From: Rutidosis leptorrhynchoides
Taxonomy: Eukaryota; Streptophyta; Magnoliopsida; Asterales; Asteraceae
Length of the DNA stretch: 64,000 nucleotides
Reading direction: 5' to 3'
Assembly: GCF_046630445.1 (NCBI RefSeq)
Contig: NC_092336.1
Coordinates: 204,013,001 to 204,077,000, forward strand
Shown: in pieces, positions 1 through 11,165 of the stretch
How the letters are laid out: each line of letters opens with the position of its first letter
Position numbering within the stretch: position 1 is the stretch's first letter
Notes under the pieces: generated by a model
Databases searched by the model: none
What the model saw: the letters and a program-made list of their open reading frames with translations, nothing else
What the model was told of the DNA's origin: nothing
Position numbers and translations under genes: made by a program

Positions 1-2034
1 CTAGCTGGTTACTACAGAAGGTTCATCCAAGACTTTTCCAGAATAGCAAAACCCTTGACTGCATTAACGCATAAAGGGAAGAAATTTGAATGGAATGATG
101 AACAAGAGAAAGCGTTTCAGTTATTGAAGAAAAAGCTAACTACGGCACCTATATTGTCATTGCCTGAAGGGAATGATGATTTTGTGATTTATTGTGATGC
201 ATCAAAGCAAGGTCTCGGTTGTGTATTAATGCAACGAACGAAGGTGATTGCTTATGCGTCTAGACAATTGAAGATTCACGAACAAAATTATACGACGCAT
301 GATTTGGAATTAGGCGCGGTTGTTTTTGCATTAAAGACTTGGAGGCACTACTTATATGGGGTCAAAAGTATTATATATACCGACCACAAAAGTCTTCAAC
401 ACATATTTAATCAGAAACAACTGAATATGAGGCAGCGTAGGTGGATTGAATTATTGAATGATTACGACTTTGAGATTCGTTACCACCCGGGGAAGGCAAA
501 TGTGGTAGCCGATGCCTTGAGCAGGAAGGACAGAGAACCCATTCGAGTAAAATCTATGAATATAATGATTCATAATAACATTACTACTCAAATAAAGGAG
601 GCGCAACAAGGAGTTTTAAAAGAGGGAAATTTAAAGGATGAAATACCCAAAGGATCGGAGAAGCATCTTAATATTCGGGAAGACGGAACCCGGTATAGGG
701 CTGAAAGGATTTGGGTACCAAAATTTGGAGATATGAGAGAAATGGTACTTAGAGAAGCTCATAAAACCAGATACTCAATACATCCTGGAACGGGGAAGAT
801 GTACAAGGATCTCAAGAAACATTTTTGGTGGCCGGGTATGAAAGCCGATGTAGCTAAATACGTAGGAGAATGTTTGACGTGTTCTAAGGTCAAAGCTGAG
901 CATCAGAAACCATCAGGTCTACTTCAACAACCCGAAATCCCGGAATGGAAATGGGAAAACATTACCATGGATTTCATCACTAAATTGCCAAGGACTGCAA
1001 GTGGTTTTGATACTATTTGGGTAATAGTTGATCGTCTCACCAAATCAGCACACTTCCTACCAATAAGAGAAGATGACAAGATGGAGAAGTTAGCACGACT
1101 GTATTTGAAGGAAGTCATCTCCAGACATGGAATACCAATCTCTATTATCTCTGATAGGGATGGCAGATTTATTTCAAGATTCTGGCAGACATTACAGCAA
1201 GCATTAGGAACTCGTCTAGACATGAGTACTGCCTATCATCCACAAACTGATGGGCAGAGCGAAAGGACGATACAAACGCTTGAAGACATGCTACGAGCAT
1301 GTGTTATTGATTTCGGAAACAGTTGGGATCGACATCTACCGTTAGCAGAATTTTCCTACAACAACAGCTACCATTCAAGCATTGAGATGGCGCTGTTTGA
1401 AGCACTTTATGGTAGAAAGTGCAGGTCTCCGATTTGTTGGAGTGAAGTGGGGGATAGACAGATTACGGGTCCGGAGATTATACAAGAAACTACCGAGAAG
1501 ATCATCCAAATTCAACAACGGTTGAAAACCGCCCAAAGTCGACAAAAGAGCTACGCTGACATTAAAAGAAAAGATATAGAATTTGAAATTGGAGAGATGG
1601 TCATGCTTAAAGTTGCACCTTGGAAAGGCGTTGTTCGATTTGGTAAACGAGGGAAATTAAATCCAAGGTATATTGGACCATTCAAGATTATTGATCGTGT
1701 CGGACCAGTAGCTTACCGACTAGAGTTACCTCAACAACTCGCGGCTGTACATAACACTTTCCACGTCTCGAATTTAAAGAAATGTTTTGCTAAAGAAGAT
1801 CTCACTATTCCGTTAGATGAAATCCAAATCAACGAAAAACTTCAATTCATCGAAGAACCCGTCGAAATAATGGATCGTGAGGTTAAAAGACTTAAGCAAA
1901 ACAAGATATCAATTGTTAAGGTTCGATGGAATGCTCGTAGAGGACCCGAGTTCACCTGGGAGCGTGAAGATCAGATGAAGAAGAAATACCCGCATCTATT
2001 TCCAGAAGATTCGTCAACACCTTCAACAGCTTAA
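1..2034 (+). CDS. A1 pol C-terminal part: RT end, RNase H, integrase, chromodomain-like tail
   Basis: This is the 3' part of a Ty3/gypsy polyprotein, open across the visible stretch; the first methionine codon at 55 is internal. RNase H is seen at [15 protein letters not shown] and TDHKSLQHI. Integrase shows an H2C2-type zinc region ([12 protein letters not shown], then [11 protein letters not shown]), the core with MDFITKLPR, and [14 protein letters not shown] around the catalytic glutamate. The C-terminal 60 residues ([15 protein letters not shown] through FTWEREDQM) match the chromodomain-like tail of Tekay/Del integrases, which is thought to guide integration into heterochromatin. The sequence is very close to pol of A2 (42000-44104). 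Confidence 0.92.
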   Translation, partial: LAGYYRRFIQDFSRIAKPLTALTHKGKKFEWNDEQEKAFQLLKKKLTTAPILSLPEGNDDFVIYCDASKQGLGCVLMQRTKVIAYASRQLKIHEQNYTTHDLELGAVVFALKTWRHYLYGVKSIIYTDHKSLQHIFNQKQLNMRQRRWIELLNDYDFEIRYHPGKANVVADALSRKDREPIRVKSMNIMIHNNITTQIKEAQQGVLKEGNLKDEIPKGSEKHLNIREDGTRYRAERIWVPKFGDMREMVLREAHKTRYSIHPGTGKMYKDLKKHFWWPGMKADVAKYVGECLTCSKVKAEHQKPSGLLQQPEIPEWKWENITMDFITKLPRTASGFDTIWVIVDRLTKSAHFLPIREDDKMEKLARLYLKEVISRHGIPISIISDRDGRFISRFWQTLQQALGTRLDMSTAYHPQTDGQSERTIQTLEDMLRACVIDFGNSWDRHLPLAEFSYNNSYHSSIEMALFEALYGRKCRSPICWSEVGDRQITGPEIIQETTEKIIQIQQRLKTAQSRQKSYADIKRKDIEFEIGEMVMLKVAPWKGVVRFGKRGKLNPRYIGPFKIIDRVGPVAYRLELPQQLAAVHNTFHVSNLKKCFAKEDLTIPLDEIQINEKLQFIEEPVEIMDREVKRLKQNKISIVKVRWNARRGPEFTWEREDQMKKKYPHLFPEDSSTPSTA

Positions 2035-2052
2035 AATTTCGGGACGAAATTT
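2034..2052 (+). promoter_or_regulatory. Conserved inverted repeat at the pol stop of A1
   Basis: A perfect 8-bp inverted repeat with a 3-nt loop, AAATTTCG-GGA-CGAAATTT, overlaps the last base of the stop codon, about 18 bp before the 3' LTR. The same motif is present in A2 (44104-44122) and in the unrelated-LTR element C (14061-14079). This position next to the expected polypurine tract suggests a role in the element's 3' end or plus-strand priming; that role is inference. Confidence 0.6.
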
Positions 2053-2069
2053 ATTTAACGGGTAGGTAC

Positions 2070-5000
2070 TGTAGTGACCCGAACTTTTCCATGTTTATAT
2101 ATATTAATTGAGATTGATATTTACATGATTAAATGTTTCCAACATGTTAAGCAATCAAACTTGTTAAGACTTGATTAATTGAAATATGTTTCATATAGAC
2201 AATTGACCACCCAAGTTGATCGGTGATTCACGAACGTTAAAACTTGTAAAAACTATATGATGACATATATATGGATATATATATGTAGTTAACATGATAC
2301 TATGATAAGAAAACATATCATAAAGTATATTAACAATGAACTACATATGTAAAAACAAGACTACTAACTTAATGATTTTTAAACGAGACATATATGTAAC
2401 GATTATCGTTGTAAAGACATTTAATGTATATATATCATATTAAGAGATATTCATACATGATAATATCATGATAATATAATAATTTAAAATCTCATTTGAT
2501 ATTATAAACATTGGGTTAACAACATTTAACAAGATCGTTAACCTAAAGGTTTCAAAACAACACTTACATGTAACGACTAACGATGACTTAACGACTCAGT
2601 TAAAATGTATATACATGTAGTGTTTTAATATGTATTTATACACTTTTGAAAGACTTCAATACACTTATCAAAATACTTCTACTTAACAAAAATGCTTACA
2701 ATTACATCCTCGTTCAGTTTCATCAACAATTCTACTCGTATGCACCCGTATTCGTACTCGTACAATACACAGCTTTTAGATGTATGTACTATTGGTATAT
2801 ACACTCCAATGATCAGCTCTTAGCAGCCCATGTGAGTCACCTAACACATGTGGGAACCATCATTTGGCAACTAGCATGAAATATCTCATAAAATTACAAA
2901 AATATGAGTAATCATTCATGACTTATTTACATGAAAACAAAATTACATATCCTTTATATCTAATCCATACACCAACGACCAAAAACACCTACAAACACTT
3001 TCATTCTTCAATTTTCTTCATCTAATTGATCTCTCTCAAGTTCTATCTTCAAGTTCTAAGTGTTCTTCATAAATTCCAAAAGTTCTAGTTTCATAAAATC
3101 AAGAATACTTTCAAGTTTGCTAGCTCACTTCCAATCTTGTAAGGTGATCATCCAACCTCAAGAAATCTTTGTTTCTTACAGTAGGTTATCATTCTAATAC
3201 AAGGTAATAATCATATTCAAACTTTGGTTCAATTTCTATAACTATAACAATCTTATTTCAAGTGATGATCTTACTTGAACTTGTTTTCGTGTCATGATTC
3301 TGCTTCAAGAACTTCGAGCCATCCAAGGATCCATTGAAGCTAGATCCATTTTTCTCTTTTCCAGTAGGTTTATCCAAGGAAATTAAGGTAGTAATGATGT
3401 TCATAACATCATTCGATTCATACATATAAAGCTATCTTATTCGAAGGTTTAAACTTGTAATCACTAGAACATAGTTTAGTTAATTCTAAACCTGTTCGCA
3501 AACAAAAGTTAATCCTTCTAACTTGACTTTTAAAATCAACTAAACACATGTTCTATATCTATATGATATGCTAACTTAATGATTTAAAACCTGGAAACAC
3601 GAAAAACACCGTAAAACCGGATTTACGCCGTCGTAGTAACACCGCGGGCTGTTTTGGGTTAGTTAATTAAAAACTATGATAAACTTTGATTTAAAAGTTG
3701 TTATTCTGAGAAAATGATTTTTATTATGAACATGAAACTATATCCAAAAATTATGGTTAAACTCAAAGTGGAAGTATGTTTTCTAAAATGGTCATCTAGA
3801 CGTCGTTCTTTCGACTGAAATGACTACCTTTACAAAAACGACTTGTAACTTATTTTTCCGACTATAAACCTATACTTTTTCTGTTTAGATTCATAAAATA
3901 GAGTTCAATATGAAATCATAGCAATTTGATTCACTCAAAACGGATTTAAAATGAAGAAGTTATGGGTAAAACAAGATTGGATAATTTTTCTCATTTTAGC
4001 TACGTGAAAATTGGTAACAAATCTATTCCAACCATAACTTAATCAACTTGTATTGTATATTATGTAATCTTGAGATACCATAGACACGTATACAATGTTT
4101 CGACCTATCATGTCGACACATCTATATATATTTCGGAACAACCATAGACACTCTATATGTGAATGTTGGAGTTAGCTATACAGGGTTGAGGTTGATTCCA
4201 AAATATATATAGTTTGAGTTGTGATCAATACTGAGATACGTATACACTGGGTCGTGGATTGATTCAAGATAATATTTATCGATTTATTTCTGTACATCTA
4301 ACTGTGGACAACTAGTTATAGGTTACTAACGAGGACAGCTGACTTAATAAACTTAAAACATCAAAATATATTAAAAGTGTTGTAAATATATTTTGAACAT
4401 ACTTTAATATATATGTATATATTGTTATAGGTTCGTGAATCAACAGTGGCCAAGTCTTACTTCCCGACGAAGTAAAAATCTGTGAAAGTGAGTTATAGTC
4501 CCACTTTTAAAATCTAATATTTTTGGGATGAGAATACATGCAGGTTTTATAAATGATTTACAAAATAGACACAAGTACGTGAAACTACATTCTATGGTTG
4601 AATTATCGAAATCGAATATGCCTCTTTTTATTAAGTCTGGTAATCTAAGAATTAGGGAACAGACACCCTAATTGACGCGAATCCTAAAGATAGATCTATT
4701 GGGCCTAACAAACCCCATCCAAAGTACCGGATGCTTTAGTACTTCAAAATTTATATCATATCCGAAGGGTGTCCCGGAATGATGGGGATATTCTTATATA
4801 TGCATCTTGTTAATGTCGGTTACCAGGTGTTCACCATATGAATGATTTTTATCTCTATGTATGGGATGTGTATTGAAATATGAAATCTTGTGGTCTATTG
4901 TTACGATTTGATATATATAGATTAAACCTATAACTCACCAACATTTTTGTTGACGTTTAAAGCATGTTTATTCTCAGGTGAATATTAAGAGCTTCCGCTG

Positions 5001-5321
5001 TTGCATACTAAAATAAGGACAAGATTTGGAGTCCATGTTTGTATGATATTGTGTAAAATCTGCATTCAAGAAACTGATTTCGATGTAACATATTTGTATT
5101 GTAAACCATTATGTAATGGTCGTGTGTAAATAGGATATTTTAGATTATCATTATTTGATAATCTACGTAAAGCTTTTTAAACCTTTATTTATGAAATAAA
5201 GGTTATGGTTTATTTTAAAAATGAATGCAGTCTTTGAAAAACGTCTCATATAGAGGTCAAAACCTCGCAACGAAATCAATTAATATGGAACGTTTTTAAT
5301 CAATAAGAACGGGACATTTCA
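2070..5321 (+). repeat. A1 3' LTR, about 3.25 kb
   Basis: Starts TGTAGTGACCCG and ends GGGACATTTCA, the same termini as the other family A LTRs at 30870-34156 (inverted), 34269-37545 and 44140-47415. A purine-containing tract (ACGGGTAGGTAC) precedes it. It holds no coding sequence. The 77-codon open frame at 2646-2879 recurs in the other family A LTRs, but that is simply LTR conservation. Confidence 0.9.
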
Positions 5322-5479
5322 CCGTAGACCTCACACTTCGCCGCGCTATGACCATTTTTTTACACTTGTTGCAAAATTTGGTGCAGAACCCCGAGTGATA
5401 CTTTTCACACCTTTGGCATAGCTGCTTCTGATTGTTGTTGTTGTTGCGGTTGTTATTGTTGTTGGGATGATTGTTGTAG

Positions 5480-5559
<80 letters not shown>

Positions 5560-6393
5560 GGGCCATTTGTTGTAGTTGCGATTGATGTTGCGATTGTTGG
5601 GATAATTGTGGCGATTATTGTTGTAATTGCTGTTGTTGTTGTATTGGTGATTCTTATCACCGTTTTCCTCTCACTTTCTTTTGACTTGCTTCACATTGGC
5701 CTCTTCAGCCGTCTGTTCTTTAATTCTTTCTTCAATCTGGTTCACTAGTTTGTGAGCCATTCTACATGCCTGTTTTATGGAGGCGGGCTCATGTGAACTT
5801 ATATCTTCTTGGATTCTTTCCGGTAATCCTTTCACAAACGCGTCGATCTTCTCTTCCTCATCTTCGAATGCTCCCGGACACAATAGGCACAATTCTGTGA
5901 ATCGTCTTTCGTATGTGGTAATATCAAATCCTTGGGTTCGTAACCCTCTAATTTCTATCTTGAGCTTATTGACCTCGGTTCTGGGACGGTACTTCTCGTT
6001 CATCAAGTGCTTGAATGCTGACCACGGTAGTGCGTACGCATCATCTTGTCCCACTTGCTCTAGATAGGTATTCCACCATGTTAATGCAGAACCCGTGAAG
6101 GTATGCGTAGCTTACTTCACTTTGTCCTCTTCAGTACACTTACTTATGGCAAACACCGATTCGACCTTCTCGGTCCACCGTTTCAATCTGATTGGTCCTT
6201 CGGTTCCATCAAATTCCAAAGGTTTGCAGGCAGTGAATTCTTTGTAGGTGCATCCTACACGATTTCCTGTACTGCTAGATCCAAGGTTATTGTTGGTATG
6301 TAGCGCAGCTTGTACTGCGGCTATGTTTGAAGCTAGAAAAGTACGGAATTCCTCTTCATTCATATTCACGGTGTGTCGAGTAGTCGGTGCCAT
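5322..6393 (-). pseudogene. A-inv gag remnant
   Basis: Gag of family A on the minus strand. It begins at a methionine codon at 6393 (MAPTTRHTVNM) and includes the plant gypsy gag signature CTYKEFTACKPLEFDG and the capsid-like segment with NEKYRPRTE and FVKGLPERIQEDI. It ends where A1 was inserted. It is broken, with a few breaks besides the insertion. The matching region of A2 is at 39487-40700. Confidence 0.85.
5480..5560 (+). repeat. (GTT)27 microsatellite inside A-inv gag
   Basis: An uninterrupted run of 27 GTT/TTG units, 81 bp, with degenerate units on both sides. On the gag strand it is (AAC)n, matching the Asn/Gln-rich low-complexity linker before the zinc knuckle of this family. The corresponding part of A2 (40330-40450) has shorter, interrupted runs, so this copy has expanded. 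Long valine or threonine open frames here are shadows of the repeat. Confidence 0.95.
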
Positions 6394-6734
6394 TTCCTTC
6401 AAAATAGTCAAATGGAACAAGTTAATCATACAGAATATTAAGAGTAGTTAATAGTATTTCGTAGCATAATATGAACTCATTTATAAAAGCTTTTTCTTCA
6501 TATTAGCGTTTTATAATTTTAAATTCGGGTAGTACCTACCCGTTAAGTTCATACTTAGTAGCTAATATACAATTCAACTACTACAATTCTATATGAAAAA
6601 CTGATTATAATAATATTTTGCGTTCAAACTTTTATACAATATTTTACAAACTTACAATACCGCTTTTTTACATAAAGCATGAAATATAGCACACAATAAA
6701 TTTGATACAAGATAGTTGTGAAGATAATTCTAGC

Positions 6735-9286
6735 TAGTACATAAGTCGTTCAGCAAAGGCAATAAAGACACGTAATTCATACGTCCAGAAATAAGTCATG
6801 CATTCTGGTTTTACTAGGACTACTTCCCATCCTTGGTCTTGTGAAACATAACCGTTATGGCCGTTGATAAGACAGCGTGTTGTAACATCGTCAAAGGGAC
6901 GAGGGTTACGTAATGACCAACAGTCTCGTAATAACCTAAAAACCTCATTTCTTACTGATAGTGTTCCAAATGAACATATATTTAGTAGCAATATCGTTCC
7001 AATATGTAAAGTTTTTTAATGTAATTTCCTTATTTTTAGTTGTAATAGTTAAATAAATAAGTGCGAAGACGAATGACGCAAATCGCTCGAAAATGAAGAT
7101 TTAAAGACAAAAACGAAGATTTGAAAGACCAAAACGTCCAAAAAGCTCAAATGTACAAGATACAATTCAAAAGGTTCAATTTATTGATGAGAAACGTCTA
7201 AAAATGACAAGAGTACAAGTTACAAAACGCAAAGTACAAGATATAAAATTGTACGAAAGGACGTTCGAAAATCCGGAACTGGGACATGAACCAACTCTCA
7301 ACGCTCGACGCAACGGTGTAAAAATTACAAGTCAACTATGCACAAGAATAAAATATAATATTTAAATAATTCATAATAAGAATAATATTAAATAATAAAA
7401 AGTTGTTAATTGAGCATAGTTCAGGGGTCGTAAATGAAAATTTGAATTCTAATTTCCCTATAAAACGAACGATATGTTCGATGAATTAGAGGTAGATATT
7501 TTTTCGATCTTTTTTTCTTTCTATCTTTTTTTCTTATTTTTCTATATCAAATATCAATATCTATATTTATAATTCTCTATCATAATGTTAATGTAATCAG
7601 ATATAACAATAATCTTAATTTTAATTTTAAATTATGATAATAATAAGATTTATGATAGAGATCGTTTGAGTGTGTAAGTCGAAATTCTGTCCGTGTAACG
7701 CTACGCTATTTTTAATCATTGTAAGTTATGTTCAACCTTTTTACATTAATGTCTCGTAGCTAAGTCGTTATTATGCTTATTTAAAATGAAGTAATCATGA
7801 TGTTGGGCTAATTACTAAAATTGGGTAATTGGGCTTTGTACCATAATTGGGGTTTGAACAAAAGAACGACACTTGTGGAAATTGAACTATGGGCTATTAA
7901 TAGATGGGGGGTATTGTCTAATTGAGTGACAACTCATTGGAGTCTGTCGAACCTATCTTCAAATTAATTAACCTAATAATTAATAATGATTATGGTTGTC
8001 CTATTTAGTGATGTTCATATGGAATCTGTTATAATCATTTAATTAATCAATTGGGTTGGGTAATTGATTATTCATTCTGATCAAGTGGATGAATTAATAT
8101 TCATAAACTAATTAAAACAGGGGTGGATTACATACAGTGATAACTGGTGTAATTGTTGACAGAAGTGATAACTGCGTCACAGTTTAAATCCTTAATCAGT
8201 TGGAATATTTGACTTCGGGTATAAGGGTAATTTGACGAGGATACTCGCACTTTATATTTATGACCGATGGACTATTATGGACAAAAACCAGATAGACGTA
8301 TCAAATAAACCAGGACAAAGGACAATTAACCCATGGTAATAAATTAAAATCAACACGTCAAACATCATGATTACGGAAGTTTAAATAAGCATAATTCTTT
8401 TATTATATTTCTCATCGTATCTTTATTTACTGTCATTTTATTACTCGCAATTTTATTTTCTGTCATTTTATTTATCGCAATTTATTTTACGCACTTTAAT
8501 TTTTGTCATTTATTTTTACGCTTAAAATCGACAAACCGGTCATTAAACGGTAAAACCCCTATTTTATAATAATACTACTACTTATTTATATATATATTTT
8601 TACAAATAAACTTAATAATATAGCGTTAACTTCACCAGCTCCCTGTGGAACGAACCGGACTTACTAAAAACTACACTACTCTACGATTAGGTACACTGCC
8701 TATAGTGTTGTAGCAAGGTTTAGGTATATCCCATCCGTAAATTAATAAAACTTGTGTCATATTTTGTAGTATTTTGTATTAAAAATAATACTATTTCGTA
8801 CCCTCACGCTACATCATCACTTACCCCAATTACCGACTCCGTCACTTGTGGGAACGTTTTATTTAATAGTTGTAGCCTGATGTTCTTTTTCTCACTTTGG
8901 TGAGAAGGGAACATTACTAACCCGTAAGCATAGCATGCTTCTTTATGTTGCATGTTAGCCGCTTTTTCTAAATCATGAAGTCCTATATTCGGATACATTG
9001 AGTCAAAATAATTTCTTAACCCGTTGCGTAAAATAGCATTTGGGTTCCCCGCAATATATGCGTCAAAGTAAACACATCGTAACTTATGGGTTTCCCAATG
9101 TGATATCCCCCATCTTTCAAACGAAAGTCTCTTATAAACCAAGGCATTCTTGGAATGTTCTTCGAATGTCTTACAAACTAATTTCGCCGTAAATAGTTGT
9201 GCCGAAGAATTCTGACCGACTCTAGACAAGATTTTATCAATCATGTCTCTGGGTAGGTCTCTTAAAATATTGGGTTGTCTATCCAT
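6735..9286 (-). pseudogene. F-box gene carried by A-inv, split by an inserted LTR
   Basis: The N-terminal part (9286-8825) has the F-box (LPRDMIDKILSRVG through VCKTFEEHS) and the DLEKAANMQHKEACYAYG segment, which resembles the short repeat region of plant At2g35280/At1g67623-type F-box proteins. The remaining part (6955-6735) continues after the 1864-bp insertion at 6956-8819. Over the shared first 155 residues it differs from the A2 copy (38486-39118) at about 15 positions, roughly 90% identity by eye. F-box proteins of this class join SKP1 in SCF ubiquitin ligases. Its position, between leader and gag, is the same as in A2. Confidence 0.85.
6956..8819 (+). mobile_element. Probable solo LTR, Tat/Ogre-like, 1864 bp
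   Basis: The insertion starts TGATAGTG, ends CATCATCA, and is flanked by the 5-bp direct repeat CTTAC (6951-6955 and 8820-8824), exactly restoring the F-box reading when compared with A2. It has no coding capacity and no second terminal repeat, so a solo LTR is the simplest reading. Near its right end are CTCCCTGTGGAACGAACC and a GTACACTGCC segment, phrases I associate with 3' parts of Tat/Ogre-type gypsy LTRs; the lineage call is by recollection and therefore weaker than the insertion call. Confidence 0.75.
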
Positions 9287-10150
9287 TTTGTGTTTTTATA
9301 CTGTAAAATAGACAAGAGTTAGATTCATAAAAAAATACTTATTAATACAAGCAATTTTTACATATATCATAAAGCATAAGCACACTATATTACATATATT
9401 ACACCACACGAATACAACTATCTTATTCCGACTCACTCGTTTCTTCTTCTTCTTCAGTTTTGGTTCATTTTGCCAAGTTTCTAGGGATATATTGTAACAG
9501 ACTGAAACCCGGACTAGTTGTAAGTTGCCTACTTTGCCCTTAGGGTTTATGCTTAGTCTTAAGTGCTTTTATTTTAATTATTTTATTAGTGCTTTATTAT
9601 AATTGTGTTGTGATCAGTTTGTGACAAGGGTCCCAGAACAGGTTTGTTTATTTAATTTGGACCTCGTTTGGGCTACCTAATCTTGTGCGAAAGATTTTAG
9701 ATAACTGGTAAATACCCGTGTGTGATGGGGTATTATTTTTTTACACATAAGAGTGTAATATCTGGATGTTTCCATCCATTTCACCTAATTTCCCAAAACT
9801 AGAACGTACCTAAACTCTTTCACTCTCAAAACCCTAATCAAATCCAAGTAAGAAATTGGATCAAGTAGCTTAAGTGACTAATTTCTTGTATCCTTGTGAT
9901 CATCTAATCAGGTTTGTTTACTTGAATCCTTGCTTTGATTCTTGATTAATTGAGTTTTTGTGTTCTTGAATAAAAGTGTGATTTTAAGCTTGAATCTTCA
10001 TTTTTGGTGTTTGTTATGCTTAATTGATGTTAGAAATAGGTTGTATATATGTTTAGTAGCTTCCATGTGCTTAAAAACGGATCAAAAACACTCAAAAATC
10101 GAGTTTTGGGCGAAAAAATTGCAAAAACAGCGAACTGCTTCGAAACCCAG

Positions 10151-10289
10151 TTGCTACAGTATTTTGCTACAGTATCTTGCTACAGTATTTTGCTACAGTA
10201 CCCGAAATGCTACAGTGTCACTATTTGCTACAGTACCGAGTTGCTACGGTACCCCCGAGTTGCTACAGTGTCACTATTTGCTACAGTAC
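10151..10289 (+). repeat. Ninefold TGCTACAGT motif cluster in B 5' LTR
   Basis: Nine copies of TGCTACAGT (one reads TGCTACGGT) with spacing of roughly 9-25 bp, in one orientation, within 140 bp. The identical cluster is in the 3' LTR. Such a dense, ordered array within an LTR is a candidate set of binding sites, but no factor can be named from the sequence. Confidence 0.85.
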
Positions 10290-11165
10290 TTTTATGAAAT
10301 TGAAACGGGCGTAACTTTCAAAACGTAACTCCGTTTTTGATGAATAAACTATCATTAGAATCGTAATAAAGAATACTTTTAAATGGTGAACTTTTAAGAA
10401 ACTAGATCAAACTGTTTTTGGGCCAGAAAAGGAGTTTTAGTGTGTATGTCGTGTTTTGCACGCACCTGTATGCCATTATTGAGTGGAGTCATGATGTAGA
10501 CTCATAAAATTATGAATATATGGTGTTATGACCTAGTTAATCGTATGAAATGATTATATTATTTATTGGATATGTATATTAACTTGGTTTGTGTTGTTCT
10601 CAGGTTATAAGGACAAGGAGGAAGCTCAAAAATAATAACTGAGCAGTTGCTGGTAATTGGTGAGTGGGTCTATCTCCGGATAGAGTTTAAGTAGCATATC
10701 ATGCTACTATGGTTGACTCTTTTACCATGCATAGTGTAGAAATTGCCATGTTAGAATAATATAGTATGCCTGATGTTGTATGTGAATTATGTGTACACTG
10801 TGTGAATGGCACCAGTCGGGCCTAGGGAGACTGGGGACTCGAGACCGTGCCTAGGAGAGGTTAGAGTCCGTATGAGGTCAACCGTGCCTAGGGGAGGTTG
10901 GGTCCATAGGCTACTGATTGTAGAGTATAGTGTGAATGATGCATCCCCTGCATCTGGATAACTATACTGTGAATTGAGTAGCAGGGACTATCGGTAGACT
11001 CAAGTCCGATCAGCTAGGAGTCGTGTGCTCGTACAAGCCGCCGATCCTCGTATTGTCTTATTGTATGCTAGTTGATAGTTAGCATGTGTTGTTGTTAGTA
11101 TATAGCTTGTGTGTGACTTAAGCTATATCTGTTAGATAGATTCCATTCACTTAGCGGTGCGCTAA

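Larger units (their letters stand above)
1..5321 (+). mobile_element. Element A1: Tekay/Del-like Ty3/gypsy chromovirus, left end outside the window
   Basis: A fossil LTR retrotransposon of family A. The window begins inside its pol region (end of reverse transcriptase) and runs through RNase H, integrase, a chromodomain-like tail and a complete 3' LTR. The visible coding part is open. The right end is CA at 5321, and the sequence then passes directly into gag of an inverted copy of the same family (A-inv). A1 is therefore probably inserted in A-inv gag, with the rest of A-inv to the left of this window. The expected 5-bp target duplication would be CCGTA (5322-5326), but its partner lies outside. 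Family assignment follows from domain order and the C-terminal chromodomain-like segment. Confidence 0.9.

Noticed and set aside
2646-2879. 77-codon frame seen again at 34843 and 44716
   Set aside because: Lies within family A LTRs and is kept only because the LTRs are similar; no recognisable protein.
5467-5748. 93-codon frame with a poly-valine run, and the opposite-strand poly-threonine frame
   Set aside because: Shadows of the GTT microsatellite in gag of A-inv.
10151-10289. Regularly spaced short repeats that could suggest a CRISPR-like array
   Set aside because: Eukaryotic LTR context, 9-bp motif, irregular spacing and no associated genes.
9960-10328. 122-codon and 82-codon frames rich in CYS/LLQY, repeated at 28452-28820
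   Set aside because: They result from the TGCTACAGT motif cluster in the B LTR; they occur in both LTRs, have no domain, and lie outside the coding interior.
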